DNA from: Algoriphagus litoralis
Lineage (GTDB): Bacteria > Bacteroidota > Bacteroidia > Cytophagales > Cyclobacteriaceae
DNA: 33,125 bases
Assembly (NCBI RefSeq): GCF_003259255.1
Contig: NZ_QGOL01000005.1
Coordinates: 1 to 33,125 of the forward strand
Direction: 5' to 3'
Positions 7,956 through 15,320 of this stretch are shown here, piece after piece. A model generated the notes under the pieces. The model did no database searches. It was given only the letters and a program-made list of their open reading frames with translations, and was not told where the DNA came from. A program made the translations under genes and the position numbers. Each line of letters begins with the position of its first letter. Position 1 is the stretch's first letter.

Positions 7956-8804
7956 TTACCTGCAATACGGACAGTTTTGCATCGGTGTAGTAATCTGATT
8001 TACTTGGGCATACAGTGCACAATATGCCTTTACTTCCTTGGAATCGGGGCTAAAGCCATTTTTACAAATGAACTGCCAAGCTGCCTGACAATAGCCATCC
8101 CGCTGTGGTGCGCCTGTGGGCCCTTGATAGGTAGTCGTACAGAAGGACACGGTGGATCCCCCTCCGGATCCACCTGAGCCGCTACCGGATCCTCCACTGC
8201 TACTTCCTCCTCCCGATACACCTCCTCCTCGGCTGGTATTGAAATCGAAATCCATCTGTAATGCCAAATCCTTGATGGAGCCCCCTCCAGTAGACTGAAT
8301 CTCTCCAGCCCCTGAAACACTAAAGGATCCTTCACCCTCGTAGGTATCTGTCGCGTTTACAGTGAAATTGGACAGGTTACCAATTCCCCCAATCGTCCGA
8401 TACCCGCCACCAGTGAAGGCCATTACTTCTCCCTCATATTCATCAAAGAGGTCATACGTTTTTTCCACAGAGGGTACAGCCAAAAAATAAATGTCATTAC
8501 CAATTTCCAACGTGATGAAAATGTCTTTATCTGATACCGAAAGGTCAAAAATATTAGTAGTGGAAATATCTGTGGTCACTCCATCAATAAATAGAGTTCC
8601 ATTCACGATGACCTGATTCATCGTTCCTTCTGAGGCATTAAATTGAAAAAGGAATTCATCGACTTTAGTTTCAAAAAATTCACAACTCGGAAGATAAAAT
8701 AAACTAAAAATCACTAAAAGACTTTTAACAAATCCTGACTTTACCTTGGTACTTTGTTCGGAAATCCAACTTCTCGAGACTTTCATTAACACATTCTTTA
8801 ACAT
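7956..8804 (-). CDS. Lipoprotein with Gly/Ser linker and six-Cys C-terminal module, function unknown
   Basis: Not recognised as a named family. The frame gives 282 residues; an ATG at 8786 is an alternative start. A hydrophobic segment ending LFYLPSC looks like a lipoprotein signal with a non-ideal lipobox. Residues of about 50-190 are beta-rich with short polar loops. A low-complexity linker of Gly and Ser (about residues 193-220) follows. The last 60 residues form a compact module with six Cys (FCTTT, YCQAAW, ICKNG, YCALY, NCPYC), suggesting disulfides or a metal site. The layout suggests a surface-exposed tether carrying a small cysteine-rich head. The gene is monocistronic, with its own terminator. 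Confidence 0.75.
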   Translation of the reverse strand: MLKNVLMKVSRSWISEQSTKVKSGFVKSLLVIFSLFYLPSCEFFETKVDEFLFQFNASEGTMNQVIVNGTLFIDGVTTDISTTNIFDLSVSDKDIFITLEIGNDIYFLAVPSVEKTYDLFDEYEGEVMAFTGGGYRTIGGIGNLSNFTVNATDTYEGEGSFSVSGAGEIQSTGGGSIKDLALQMDFDFNTSRGGGVSGGGSSSGGSGSGSGGSGGGSTVSFCTTTYQGPTGAPQRDGYCQAAWQFICKNGFSPDSKEVKAYCALYAQVNQITTPMQNCPYCR

Positions 8805-8963
8805 TAAACGGTTTACTCTTTCTCAGGGAAAGAATTTCATTCCACAATAATCGAATCAATCCCTTCTGCTCACAATACCTAAAAATTGGTATTTTTCCAT
8901 GCTCTTGTGTTGGAAGCTTAGCAGTATTTATATTGGCAATCAGATCACCCTCTTCCTACTGAC

Positions 8964-10838
8964 TTGCTTTCTTCTTTTCTGAGTACGCCATTTCCCTATT
9001 GGAAAAATGCCACACTTGATGGTCCAAGAAAATTGATTCGTTTTCTTTTATGGGCAATTCTTGTCCTGTTTCAGATTTCCTGCACCGAACCAAGAGATCC
9101 CAGCACCCGATTCAGCATCTTTCCAAATCAGACCTATTCTCCCCAAGAGGCATGGGCCATTTCGGATACCATTCCTCAAGATCGATCCCTGTTCAACCCC
9201 GGAATTACCCGTGATCAATGGTGGATGGGAATTACCTTTACCAATGCTTCAGATAGTGCGCAACAAATCCTTTTTGTACCAAACAATCCCCATATCAACC
9301 GGATCAAGATTTTTGTAAACGGTTCCACCAATCCTGATATAGAATTGGGAGATTTCCTACCTTTTGATCAAAGGCCATTTGTGGATCGGGATTTGGTCAT
9401 TCCTATCTCTCTTCCCCCTACCAGTACTCAGCGTTACCTTCTGCTTTTGGACAAAGTCGGAGAAACCTTTCATATTGAGCCTGAGGTATTTGATTTTCAA
9501 TCCTTTCATCAGAAAACTTCCAATGACAGCCTAGTCATAGGGGGAATTCTGGGCTGGATGTGCATCATTTTCATCTTTGCGCTCTTTTTTGCCACCGAAT
9601 TAAAATCTTGGAGTGGGGCGATTTATGCGGCTTATGTCCTGTCCATTTCCTTATGGTTGGCTACGCACTGGGGACTGACCTTCCAGTACCTCTGGCCAAA
9701 TGAGCTGGAATGGGTTGGAAAAGCAAGGCCCTTTTTCAATCTCTTGACCAATGTGATGATCCTGCTCTTGGTGGTGAAGTTTTTTCCACCCAAATCCACC
9801 GGAAAGTGGACCGCCAAATTGATCTGGGCGACTATTTTCATTCAGCTAGGCGTGATTTTATCGATTTTCCTGATACCCGAAGTACTGGAAAACATCGACT
9901 ACAAGGTCATTCTTCTCCAGTTTACCCTGGTGGTATCTTTGCTGTCCAGTTTACTGGTTTTGTTTTACTCTTTTCAACAATGGAGAGCCAAGGTTCCCTT
10001 AGCCGGATACTACCTGATTGGAGTGGCCTTTTTGGCATTGTTTGGCATTGTGCTTCAGCTCAACCAAAAGGTTTTGCCAATGGGATTACCACACTATTTG
10101 GTGGATTTTGGAAGTGCTTTTGGATTGATGGGAGAAACAGGAATTATCACAGCAGCTTTCGCCCGGCGTGCTTCCATTTTCAAAAAGGAAAAAGAAAAAC
10201 TTACCATTGAAATTTTGGAAAAAGAAAAGCAGGTGGCCGATCAATTGATTCAGGTGCAGGAAGACGAACGTCAACGTCTGGGTAGAGATCTTCATGACAG
10301 TATAGGAGGAATGCTGGCGAGTCTATACATCAAGACCGAATCCATTGGCGATTCCTACCCGGAGGGACCTTTGTCTGAACTGAAAATAATGATCGAGCAA
10401 AGTATCCAAGAGGCCCGTTCGCTCAGTCATAATTTAACCCCGCATTATTTGGAGGAGAATGGTCTGGAGAAGGTACTTCAACTCCAACTGGACCTGCTCA
10501 GGCAGAAGTACTCCATTACCTTCAATTTTTATTTTCAAGTAACTTCCCCCCTTCCAAAATCGCTTCAGTTACTATTGTATCGGATTTCCAATGAACTCCT
10601 GCAAAATATCGTCAAGCATGCTCAGGCAAAAGAAGGCTTATTGAGTATAGCTGAACAAGACGGGAAAATTGAGTTGATTGCCGAGGATAATGGAAAAGGT
10701 ATGGAACTCTCCATTGGTACCTCGGGCATAGGTTTGAAAAATATTAAGGAACGGGTCAATTATCTCAAAGGATCCTTCGATTTGGAAACAAACTCATCAG
10801 GAACCACCCTAACGATCATTATTCCACTGCATGCTTAA
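8964..10838 (+). CDS. 7TM sensor histidine kinase (7TMR-DISM type, HisKA_3)
   Basis: No ATG exists between the upstream stop at 8919 and the signal sequence, so translation must use TTG at 8964 (624 residues) or, more likely, TTG at 9033 (601 residues). From the latter, LIRFLLWAILVLFQISC is a lipoprotein-type signal. Next come an extracellular 7TMR-DISM-like sensory domain (about residues 45-185 of the long form), seven hydrophobic helices (about 190-400), a coiled coil, and a HisKA_3 box EDERQRLGRDLHDSIGG with phospho-His 444 (long form). An HATPase domain follows, with N box SNELLQNIVKHA, G1 EDNGKGM and G2 GIGLKNIKER. It should sense an envelope signal and phosphorylate the overlapping downstream regulator. 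The signal is unknown. Confidence 0.9.
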   Translation: MLSSFLSTPFPYWKNATLDGPRKLIRFLLWAILVLFQISCTEPRDPSTRFSIFPNQTYSPQEAWAISDTIPQDRSLFNPGITRDQWWMGITFTNASDSAQQILFVPNNPHINRIKIFVNGSTNPDIELGDFLPFDQRPFVDRDLVIPISLPPTSTQRYLLLLDKVGETFHIEPEVFDFQSFHQKTSNDSLVIGGILGWMCIIFIFALFFATELKSWSGAIYAAYVLSISLWLATHWGLTFQYLWPNELEWVGKARPFFNLLTNVMILLLVVKFFPPKSTGKWTAKLIWATIFIQLGVILSIFLIPEVLENIDYKVILLQFTLVVSLLSSLLVLFYSFQQWRAKVPLAGYYLIGVAFLALFGIVLQLNQKVLPMGLPHYLVDFGSAFGLMGETGIITAAFARRASIFKKEKEKLTIEILEKEKQVADQLIQVQEDERQRLGRDLHDSIGGMLASLYIKTESIGDSYPEGPLSELKIMIEQSIQEARSLSHNLTPHYLEENGLEKVLQLQLDLLRQKYSITFNFYFQVTSPLPKSLQLLLYRISNELLQNIVKHAQAKEGLLSIAEQDGKIELIAEDNGKGMELSIGTSGIGLKNIKERVNYLKGSFDLETNSSGTTLTIIIPLHA

Positions 10839-11475
10839 TTTCAGCGAAATCAAACTCGTACACATCGATGACCATTTACTCTTTGCTCAAGGCATCAATT
10901 CGCTGATAGGCAATGAAACTTTCATCAATGAACTTGTTCATGCACAAACCCTTGCAGAAGGCTTGCGGATTGTGGAAGAGCTACAGCCGGAATTGATCCT
11001 TTTGGATTATTTCCTTCCCGATTCGAATGGCATCGAGTCTCTTCGGCTATTAAACAAGACAAGTCCTTCCTCCAAAGTAATCCTTCTAACTATGGAGTCA
11101 AATCCGGATGTAATGGAAAAATGCCGACGAGAAGGTGCTATCGGATTTTTGCAAAAATCCATCAGTAAAAAAGCGCTACTTGAAGCATTGAATAATGCCT
11201 TGCAAGATATCCCCACTTTCCCTATTACTGTCCAAAGCAGTGCAGAAACACCCAATTCCCCACTTAATATTCTCAGTAAGCGGGAAAAACAGATTGCCGA
11301 TCTGGTGACAGAAGGATTTACTTCCGCTGAAATTGCGGAGAAACTTTTTTTGAGTGATTTGACTGTAAATACCCACCGAAGAAACCTCATACACAAATTG
11401 GGATTGAAGAACACGGCCCAATTGGTTGCATTTATTGAAAAATTAAAATTTTCAGAAAAGGGATCAGGAGTCTGA
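10831..11475 (+). CDS. NarL/LuxR-family response regulator
   Basis: Regulator of 214 residues whose ATG overlaps the kinase stop by 8 nt, so the two are translationally coupled and form a cognate pair. The receiver domain has acidic Asp13-Asp14 (HIDDH), phospho-acceptor Asp59 (LILLDYFLPDSNG), Thr87 and Lys109 (GFLQKS). The C-terminal LuxR-type helix-turn-helix begins at LSKREKQIADLVTEG and includes SAEIAEKLFLSDLTVNTHRR. Phosphorylation should promote dimerisation and DNA binding. No target operator could be identified in the window. The gene ends 8 bp from the convergent acetyltransferase gene. Confidence 0.93.
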   Translation: MLNFSEIKLVHIDDHLLFAQGINSLIGNETFINELVHAQTLAEGLRIVEELQPELILLDYFLPDSNGIESLRLLNKTSPSSKVILLTMESNPDVMEKCRREGAIGFLQKSISKKALLEALNNALQDIPTFPITVQSSAETPNSPLNILSKREKQIADLVTEGFTSAEIAEKLFLSDLTVNTHRRNLIHKLGLKNTAQLVAFIEKLKFSEKGSGV

Positions 11476-11483
11476 AATGCCTC

Positions 11484-11933
11484 CTACCCGATCTTCACCA
11501 TTTCAACATGCTCGATTCCATCCTCATCGTAGGTGTCTCCATCAGCAACAAAACCCAGGGAAGCATAGAACCCCAGCGCGTAGGTTTGGGCACCGATGCG
11601 GATAGGTCCCGGTCCGAGCAGTTGCTGACAGTAATCAATGGCAAATTCCATCAGCTTTTTGCCCAGTCCTGTCCCCCTTACCGAGGAAGCAGTAATGACT
11701 CTGCCGATGGCCATTTCGGCATAAGATAGTCCTGCCGGCACCAATCGGCTATATCCTACTAGTAGATCATCCTGAAACATCATCAGATGGTAGCATTTCT
11801 GATCCTTGTCATCCATATCTTGGAAGACACAGTTTTGCTCCACGACAAAAACCGCTGTACGTAACTTCAAAATTTGATACAGCTCGTCTACGGTAAGTTC
11901 ATGAAAGGATTTGAGGCGAGAATAAATGGTCAT
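11484..11933 (-). CDS. elaA: ElaA-type GNAT N-acetyltransferase
   Basis: Protein of 149 residues, the usual ElaA length. It matches the ElaA pattern: LTVDELYQILKLRTAVFVVEQ, the VFQDMDDKDQKCYHLM segment, then the acetyl-CoA loop AIGRVITASSVRGTGLGKKLM with the R/Q-x-x-G-x-G/A type signature, and the C-terminal FYASLGF. It is expected to transfer acetyl from acetyl-CoA to an amine; the natural acceptor for ElaA proteins is not established. The gene is convergent with the response regulator with almost no spacer. The ATG at 11933 is the only sensible start. Confidence 0.85.
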   Translation of the reverse strand: MTIYSRLKSFHELTVDELYQILKLRTAVFVVEQNCVFQDMDDKDQKCYHLMMFQDDLLVGYSRLVPAGLSYAEMAIGRVITASSVRGTGLGKKLMEFAIDYCQQLLGPGPIRIGAQTYALGFYASLGFVADGDTYDEDGIEHVEMVKIG

Positions 11934-12054
11934 TGCAAAAGAATTGGGTCAGTTGAGGTGGAATTTGCAGAAAAACAGATTCAAAATTACAGCAAAAGGA
12001 AGATGGAAAGGGCTTTTTTCTACCACTTGAGGACTCTAAAGTAAAAAATTACAT

Positions 12055-12253
12055 GAATATCCGCTTTCTAGCCAGTAGTCAAATTTTCTATTGTTCACCT
12101 CGACTTCGCTCGGTGACCGTCCTATATAGTAAGGTTGGGTGGGGAGGAAAATGCGGCTTCGCAGCATTTTCCTCCCCGCATTTGATAAATCTGAACCCGG
12201 AGGCCGAGCGAAGTCGAGGCCATTTGATTCAACTGGCATAATTGCGGATAATC
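12055..12253. repeat. Nested palindromic element of about 200 bp
   Basis: The outer arms 12055-12113 and 12204-12253 are inverted copies. GAATATCCGC and GCCAGT on the left match GCGGATAATC and ACTGGC on the right, and the 16-mer CCTCGACTTCGCTCGG (12098-12113) is exactly inverted at 12204-12219. Inside sits a second perfect hairpin: GGGGAGGAAAATGC (12141-12154) pairs with GCATTTTCCTCCCC (12164-12177) around a 9-nt loop. It has no coding potential. It lies between the elaA and ceramidase-like genes and fills most of a 430-bp gap. Confidence 0.8.
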
Positions 12254-12364
12254 AGAAAAAATTAAATCACGATAATCTGTACATGCCTAGTCAAGACCAG
12301 CAACCTACTTGAATCATATTCCTGAGCAGCTCGGCAGGCAAGTAAGCCTCAGCGATAAACTCCC

Positions 12365-13273
12365 TCAAGTATCCACCCGCTCCTCTGAGCGGAAGTACAA
12401 AAACAAACACAAATACATCAGGCAGGTCAGCACATGCCAGATTGCATGGCCTTGGAAAAGGGAGTCCAGTCCAGTAAACCGATCCGCAATATCCAAATCG
12501 CGGATCCATGCCCCTATTACCAGAGCGACAATTCCCAGCACAAACCAGCGGAGCTGCAGGAACTTGCCCGGAGTGATCGCACTCACTCCTGCGAAAAGGA
12601 AGAGGACGGCAGTGATAGATCCCGAAATTTCCGAAAAGGAATAGTCCCACTTGTAATACGTGAAATATACCGATCCCATGACCACTGCCAAAGACAAAAA
12701 AGGCCAAGTGGGCAGAATTCGCTGTGATTTGGGTAGGCGCATCCTCGGCAGCCAACTGCCCAAAGCAAGTCCTCCCAGGCAAAGCAGCGTCGCGTACATC
12801 CCTCCCACATCGCACTGCTGCCCGTAGCGGCTCAGAGAGGCATGGAAAAAGCCACTGCCCAAACCCAAATAAATTCCGGCTATTCCAAAAATGAAAGTTT
12901 GCACCGGGGCAAAAGCCAAATAACCCCGATCTAGCGTCCACTTCCGCTTCCAGTCATAGATCGACAAGGCAAGGGCATAGCAGCCAAAGCAGATGTAGAC
13001 GATATTGGACCAGGTATTCATGCGTGTCCGAAAGACGCTGTCGGGATAGATCCGCTCCCCGTATTCCGGATGGAGAAATTCCTCCGCCGGCACCCAATCT
13101 GCCCAGACAGGTTGATCCCGATAAATCAGAAAGATCAGTATGGCCAGCAACAAGATGCCACCTGTGCCTCCCAAGGCAAGCCCATGCACCCAGCGGGGCA
13201 GCTGCTCGAGTTTCAGGCGAGCCAAAATGCTAAGCCGAAGACGCTGATCGATGGTTTCAGGAGACAGAGGCAT
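12365..13273 (-). CDS. Alkaline-ceramidase-like integral membrane hydrolase (CREST superfamily)
   Basis: Start at the ATG 13273 gives 302 residues; the longer open frame upstream overlaps the divergent gene and is implausible. About seven hydrophobic segments are visible. The zinc-hydrolase motifs of the alkaline ceramidase/CREST superfamily are intact: Ser140-x3-His144 in GSGFFHAS, Asp155 in GQQCDVGG, and His276-x3-His280 in QGHAIWH. The spacing Ser-4-His-11-Asp and His-4-His equals that known for human ACER3 (Ser77, His81, Asp92, His217, His221). Family members cleave the amide bond of ceramides to a sphingoid base and fatty acid. Bacteroidota often make sphingolipids, so a lipid-remodelling role is plausible; the substrate is inferred only. 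Confidence 0.85.
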   Translation of the reverse strand: MPLSPETIDQRLRLSILARLKLEQLPRWVHGLALGGTGGILLLAILIFLIYRDQPVWADWVPAEEFLHPEYGERIYPDSVFRTRMNTWSNIVYICFGCYALALSIYDWKRKWTLDRGYLAFAPVQTFIFGIAGIYLGLGSGFFHASLSRYGQQCDVGGMYATLLCLGGLALGSWLPRMRLPKSQRILPTWPFLSLAVVMGSVYFTYYKWDYSFSEISGSITAVLFLFAGVSAITPGKFLQLRWFVLGIVALVIGAWIRDLDIADRFTGLDSLFQGHAIWHVLTCLMYLCLFLYFRSEERVDT

Positions 13274-13470
13274 GTGGAATTGGATTATGGGAAAAACCCG
13301 AATACAAGATATAGTAAATGTCTCCTCCTGCTTAGTTAGAAGCAAAAAAATTGCTACGCCATCATAAGACCTGCCAAAGGATTTGCACAATATCAAATGC
13401 ACTTTTTGATGGCTGGATACTCCGATACCCCTTCTTTTTGTACTTTCCAAGTATCCAAAAGAACCGACAG

Positions 13471-14424
13471 ATGATCGACCTACTTCAGGCACACTTTGCC
13501 ACAGGCAGCACCCCTTCACCCAATTCCAAAACCAGAGGTTTTATTCCTGTGTCTGGAACTCGCGTAAACATGCCGTTTACCTTTATTCATGGAGCTGCCC
13601 CAGGCAAGGCCATTTTGCTCACGGGCGGTGTCCACGGTGGCGAGTATCCCTGCATCGAGACTGCCATCCAACTAGCAAATACGATCGATCCAGCGGAAGT
13701 TTCGGGTACGATTCTGATCATTCATCCGGTCAATCCGGATGCCTTTCTTGCCCGGATGCAGTACTATGGGCCTTTTGATGGGAAGAACCTAAACCGGGTA
13801 TTTCCGGGCAAAGCCACTGGTACCGTCAGCGAGCGGATAGCCTACCAGGTCCATCAGTTTCAGCAGGCAGCTGATTTTTTCCTTGATCTCCATGGGGGTG
13901 ATATCCACGAGGCTTTGGTTCCTTTTGTGATTTACTCCAAGCTCGGCGGTCCTGAGGTGGCGGAGCAATCCCGAATGGCCTCTGCCCTGCTGGGCTTTCC
14001 CTATGTGGTGGGTTCGGTCTCAGATAACGGTTCCATCGGTGCTGCAGCCCAAGCTGGGACTCCGGGATTTTTGGCGGAACTCGGGCAATGCGGCCGCTGG
14101 AATCAGGGCGAGGTAGATCAGTACAAGGATTCCGTATGCAATGTCCTGCGCGCCCTAGGCGTGCTTCCCGGTACAGCTCAGCAGCATTCTGCAGAGTACC
14201 TGGAGAAAATGCTTGTCACCACGGCCACGGAGGATGGCTGCTGGTATCCTTCGGTAGCTTTGGAAGAGCGGGTTCAAAAAGGCCAGAAGCTTGGCGAAAT
14301 CCGGGATTTCTTCGGAACGGTAAAAGCGGAATACCTAGCTGATTCAGATGGAATAGTCCTGTACTTGGTGACGTCTCTGGCTATCCTGACACAGGACCCG
14401 GTTTGTGCGATTGGGGTGTTTTAA
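13471..14424 (+). CDS. Succinylglutamate desuccinylase/aspartoacylase-family zinc hydrolase
   Basis: From the ATG at 13471 (MIDLLQAHF) the product has 317 residues; the frame is open 40 codons further, but that part is not family-like. Zinc ligands of the M14-like AstE/aspartoacylase family are visible: His and Glu in GGVHGGEYP, and His in FLDLHGGD. The catalytic Glu is in PGFLAELGQCG, and substrate-binding Asn and Arg are in GKNLNRVFPG. The C-terminal beta domain (about 230-317) is complete. Members remove acyl groups from N-acyl amino acids or related amides. The gene is divergent from the ceramidase-like gene across 197 bp, which must hold both promoters. Both neighbours are amide hydrolases, but a joint pathway is speculation. 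Confidence 0.88.
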   Translation: MIDLLQAHFATGSTPSPNSKTRGFIPVSGTRVNMPFTFIHGAAPGKAILLTGGVHGGEYPCIETAIQLANTIDPAEVSGTILIIHPVNPDAFLARMQYYGPFDGKNLNRVFPGKATGTVSERIAYQVHQFQQAADFFLDLHGGDIHEALVPFVIYSKLGGPEVAEQSRMASALLGFPYVVGSVSDNGSIGAAAQAGTPGFLAELGQCGRWNQGEVDQYKDSVCNVLRALGVLPGTAQQHSAEYLEKMLVTTATEDGCWYPSVALEERVQKGQKLGEIRDFFGTVKAEYLADSDGIVLYLVTSLAILTQDPVCAIGVF

Positions 14425-14503
14425 GTTCGACTTAGGAAAAAGAAAAGAGGACTGAGGTTACTCTTGAAGCAAGTCTTCTTTTCTTGAAGGGAGAGTCAGG
14501 TCA

Positions 14504-14603
14504 AAAGGACTTCAATCGTAAAACACCACCATTACTTAAGGAAATATGGACTGTGGTCCTCAGGATCGAATTCCCCCTTTACAAAGGGGGCTAGGGGGAT
14601 TTT
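14504..14603. repeat. Repeat unit ending in hairpin C
   Basis: Begins with GGACTTCAATCGTAAAAC, which matches the right flank of hairpin D (CACTTCAGTCGTAAAAC). It ends with hairpin C at about 14567-14603: AATTCCCCCTTTACAAAGGG, then GGCTAGGGGGATT. Hairpin C is nearly identical to hairpin E at 14747-14784, and the stretch between flank and hairpin is diverged between the two units. Confidence 0.8.
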
Positions 14604-14644
14604 CAAAACGAATAACGGGAGGATTAGATACATATCTTTATCAC

Positions 14645-14784
14645 TTCCAAATCCCCCCCCCCCTTGACAAGGGGGAGTCGCGGCAAGAGCACTTCAGTCG
14701 TAAAACCAAGCTTTAACTAAACGAATTCAGCCAAAAAGTCCTCTGGACGAAATTCCCCCTTTACAAAGGGGGCAAGGGGGATTT
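14645..14784. repeat. Repeat unit from hairpin D to hairpin E
   Basis: Hairpin D (14645-14695: TTCCAAATCCCCCC...CCCTTGACAAGGGGG) carries the flank AGTCGCGGCAAGAGCACTTC. A variable interior follows, then hairpin E (14747-14784: AATTCCCCCTTTACAAAGGG then GGCAAGGGGGATTTA). D and F share orientation, and C and E share the opposite one. The pairs C-D and E-F therefore each form an inverted bracket: C-D around about 41 bp, E-F around the DUF559 gene. Confidence 0.8.
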
Positions 14785-14789
14785 ATATA

Positions 14790-15185
14790 TTAAAAACTCG
14801 TTCTATCAATCCCTACAGAATCCTCGAATTCGTCAATAAAAAAGCTGATTTCTGAAAGAACCCATGGCATTTTTTTCTTTACATCTAAATCAGAAAATCT
14901 TAAAAACACTAAGCCTAAGTCTTCAAGAATTTTTTGCCTTTCTTGGTCCTCAACTACTGATTCAAAATCATAGTGGGAATCTCCATCAATCTCAATCACC
15001 AGGTTCAGTTTCTTACTGTAAAAATCAACGATGTAATTCCCTAATGGCTTTTGCCTGTTAAATGAATACCCTCGAAATTGACTCGCCCTAAGTTTTTGCC
15101 ACAAAAGAATTTCAGAAAGGGTTGAATGAGCTCTCAGTTCCCTTGAGAACTCCTTTAATGACCTATTGTAGGGTAAAAAGTACAT
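14790..15185 (-). CDS. DUF559 (Vsr-like PD-(D/E)XK) endonuclease-family protein
   Basis: From the ATG at 15185 (MYFLPYNRSLKEFSREL) the product has 131 residues, the normal size for stand-alone DUF559 proteins. The upstream extension of the frame lies inside hairpin repeat F, so it is not used. The family pattern is clear: LREL-type start with STLSEILLWQKLR, GYSFNRQKPLGNYIVDFY, then LVIEIDGDSHYD, which supplies the Asp and Glu-x-Asp of a PD-(D/E)XK nuclease core, and VFLRFSDLDV near the end. DUF559 is related to very-short-patch repair and restriction-type nucleases; the substrate is unknown. The gene is tightly bracketed by inverted hairpins E (5 bp past the stop) and F (about 20 bp before the start). 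Confidence 0.85.
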   Translation of the reverse strand: MYFLPYNRSLKEFSRELRAHSTLSEILLWQKLRASQFRGYSFNRQKPLGNYIVDFYSKKLNLVIEIDGDSHYDFESVVEDQERQKILEDLGLVFLRFSDLDVKKKMPWVLSEISFFIDEFEDSVGIDRTSF

Positions 15186-15205
15186 AGGGAAAATTAAATG
15201 ATTTA

Positions 15206-15260
15206 TTCCAAATCCCCCCACCCCCTTGATAAGGGGGAGTCTCGGCAAGAGCACTTCAAT
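15206..15260. repeat. C-rich/G-rich hairpin repeat, copy F
   Basis: TTCCAAATCCCCCCACCCCC, then TTGATAAGGGGGAGTCTCGG, then CAAGAGCACTTCAAT: almost the same as hairpin D and its flank at 14645-14695. It lies just upstream of the DUF559 start codon and may overlap its promoter region. Confidence 0.85.
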
Positions 15261-15320
15261 CCTTGAATTTCACCTTCCACTTTTGTCCAAATCTATTGAA
15301 TTGAATCAGAGAAATAGGCT

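Noticed and set aside
13273..13519. Longer N-terminus for the ceramidase-like protein
   Set aside because: The extra 82 residues are not membrane-like and overlap the start of the divergent gene; ATG 13273 gives the family-like start.
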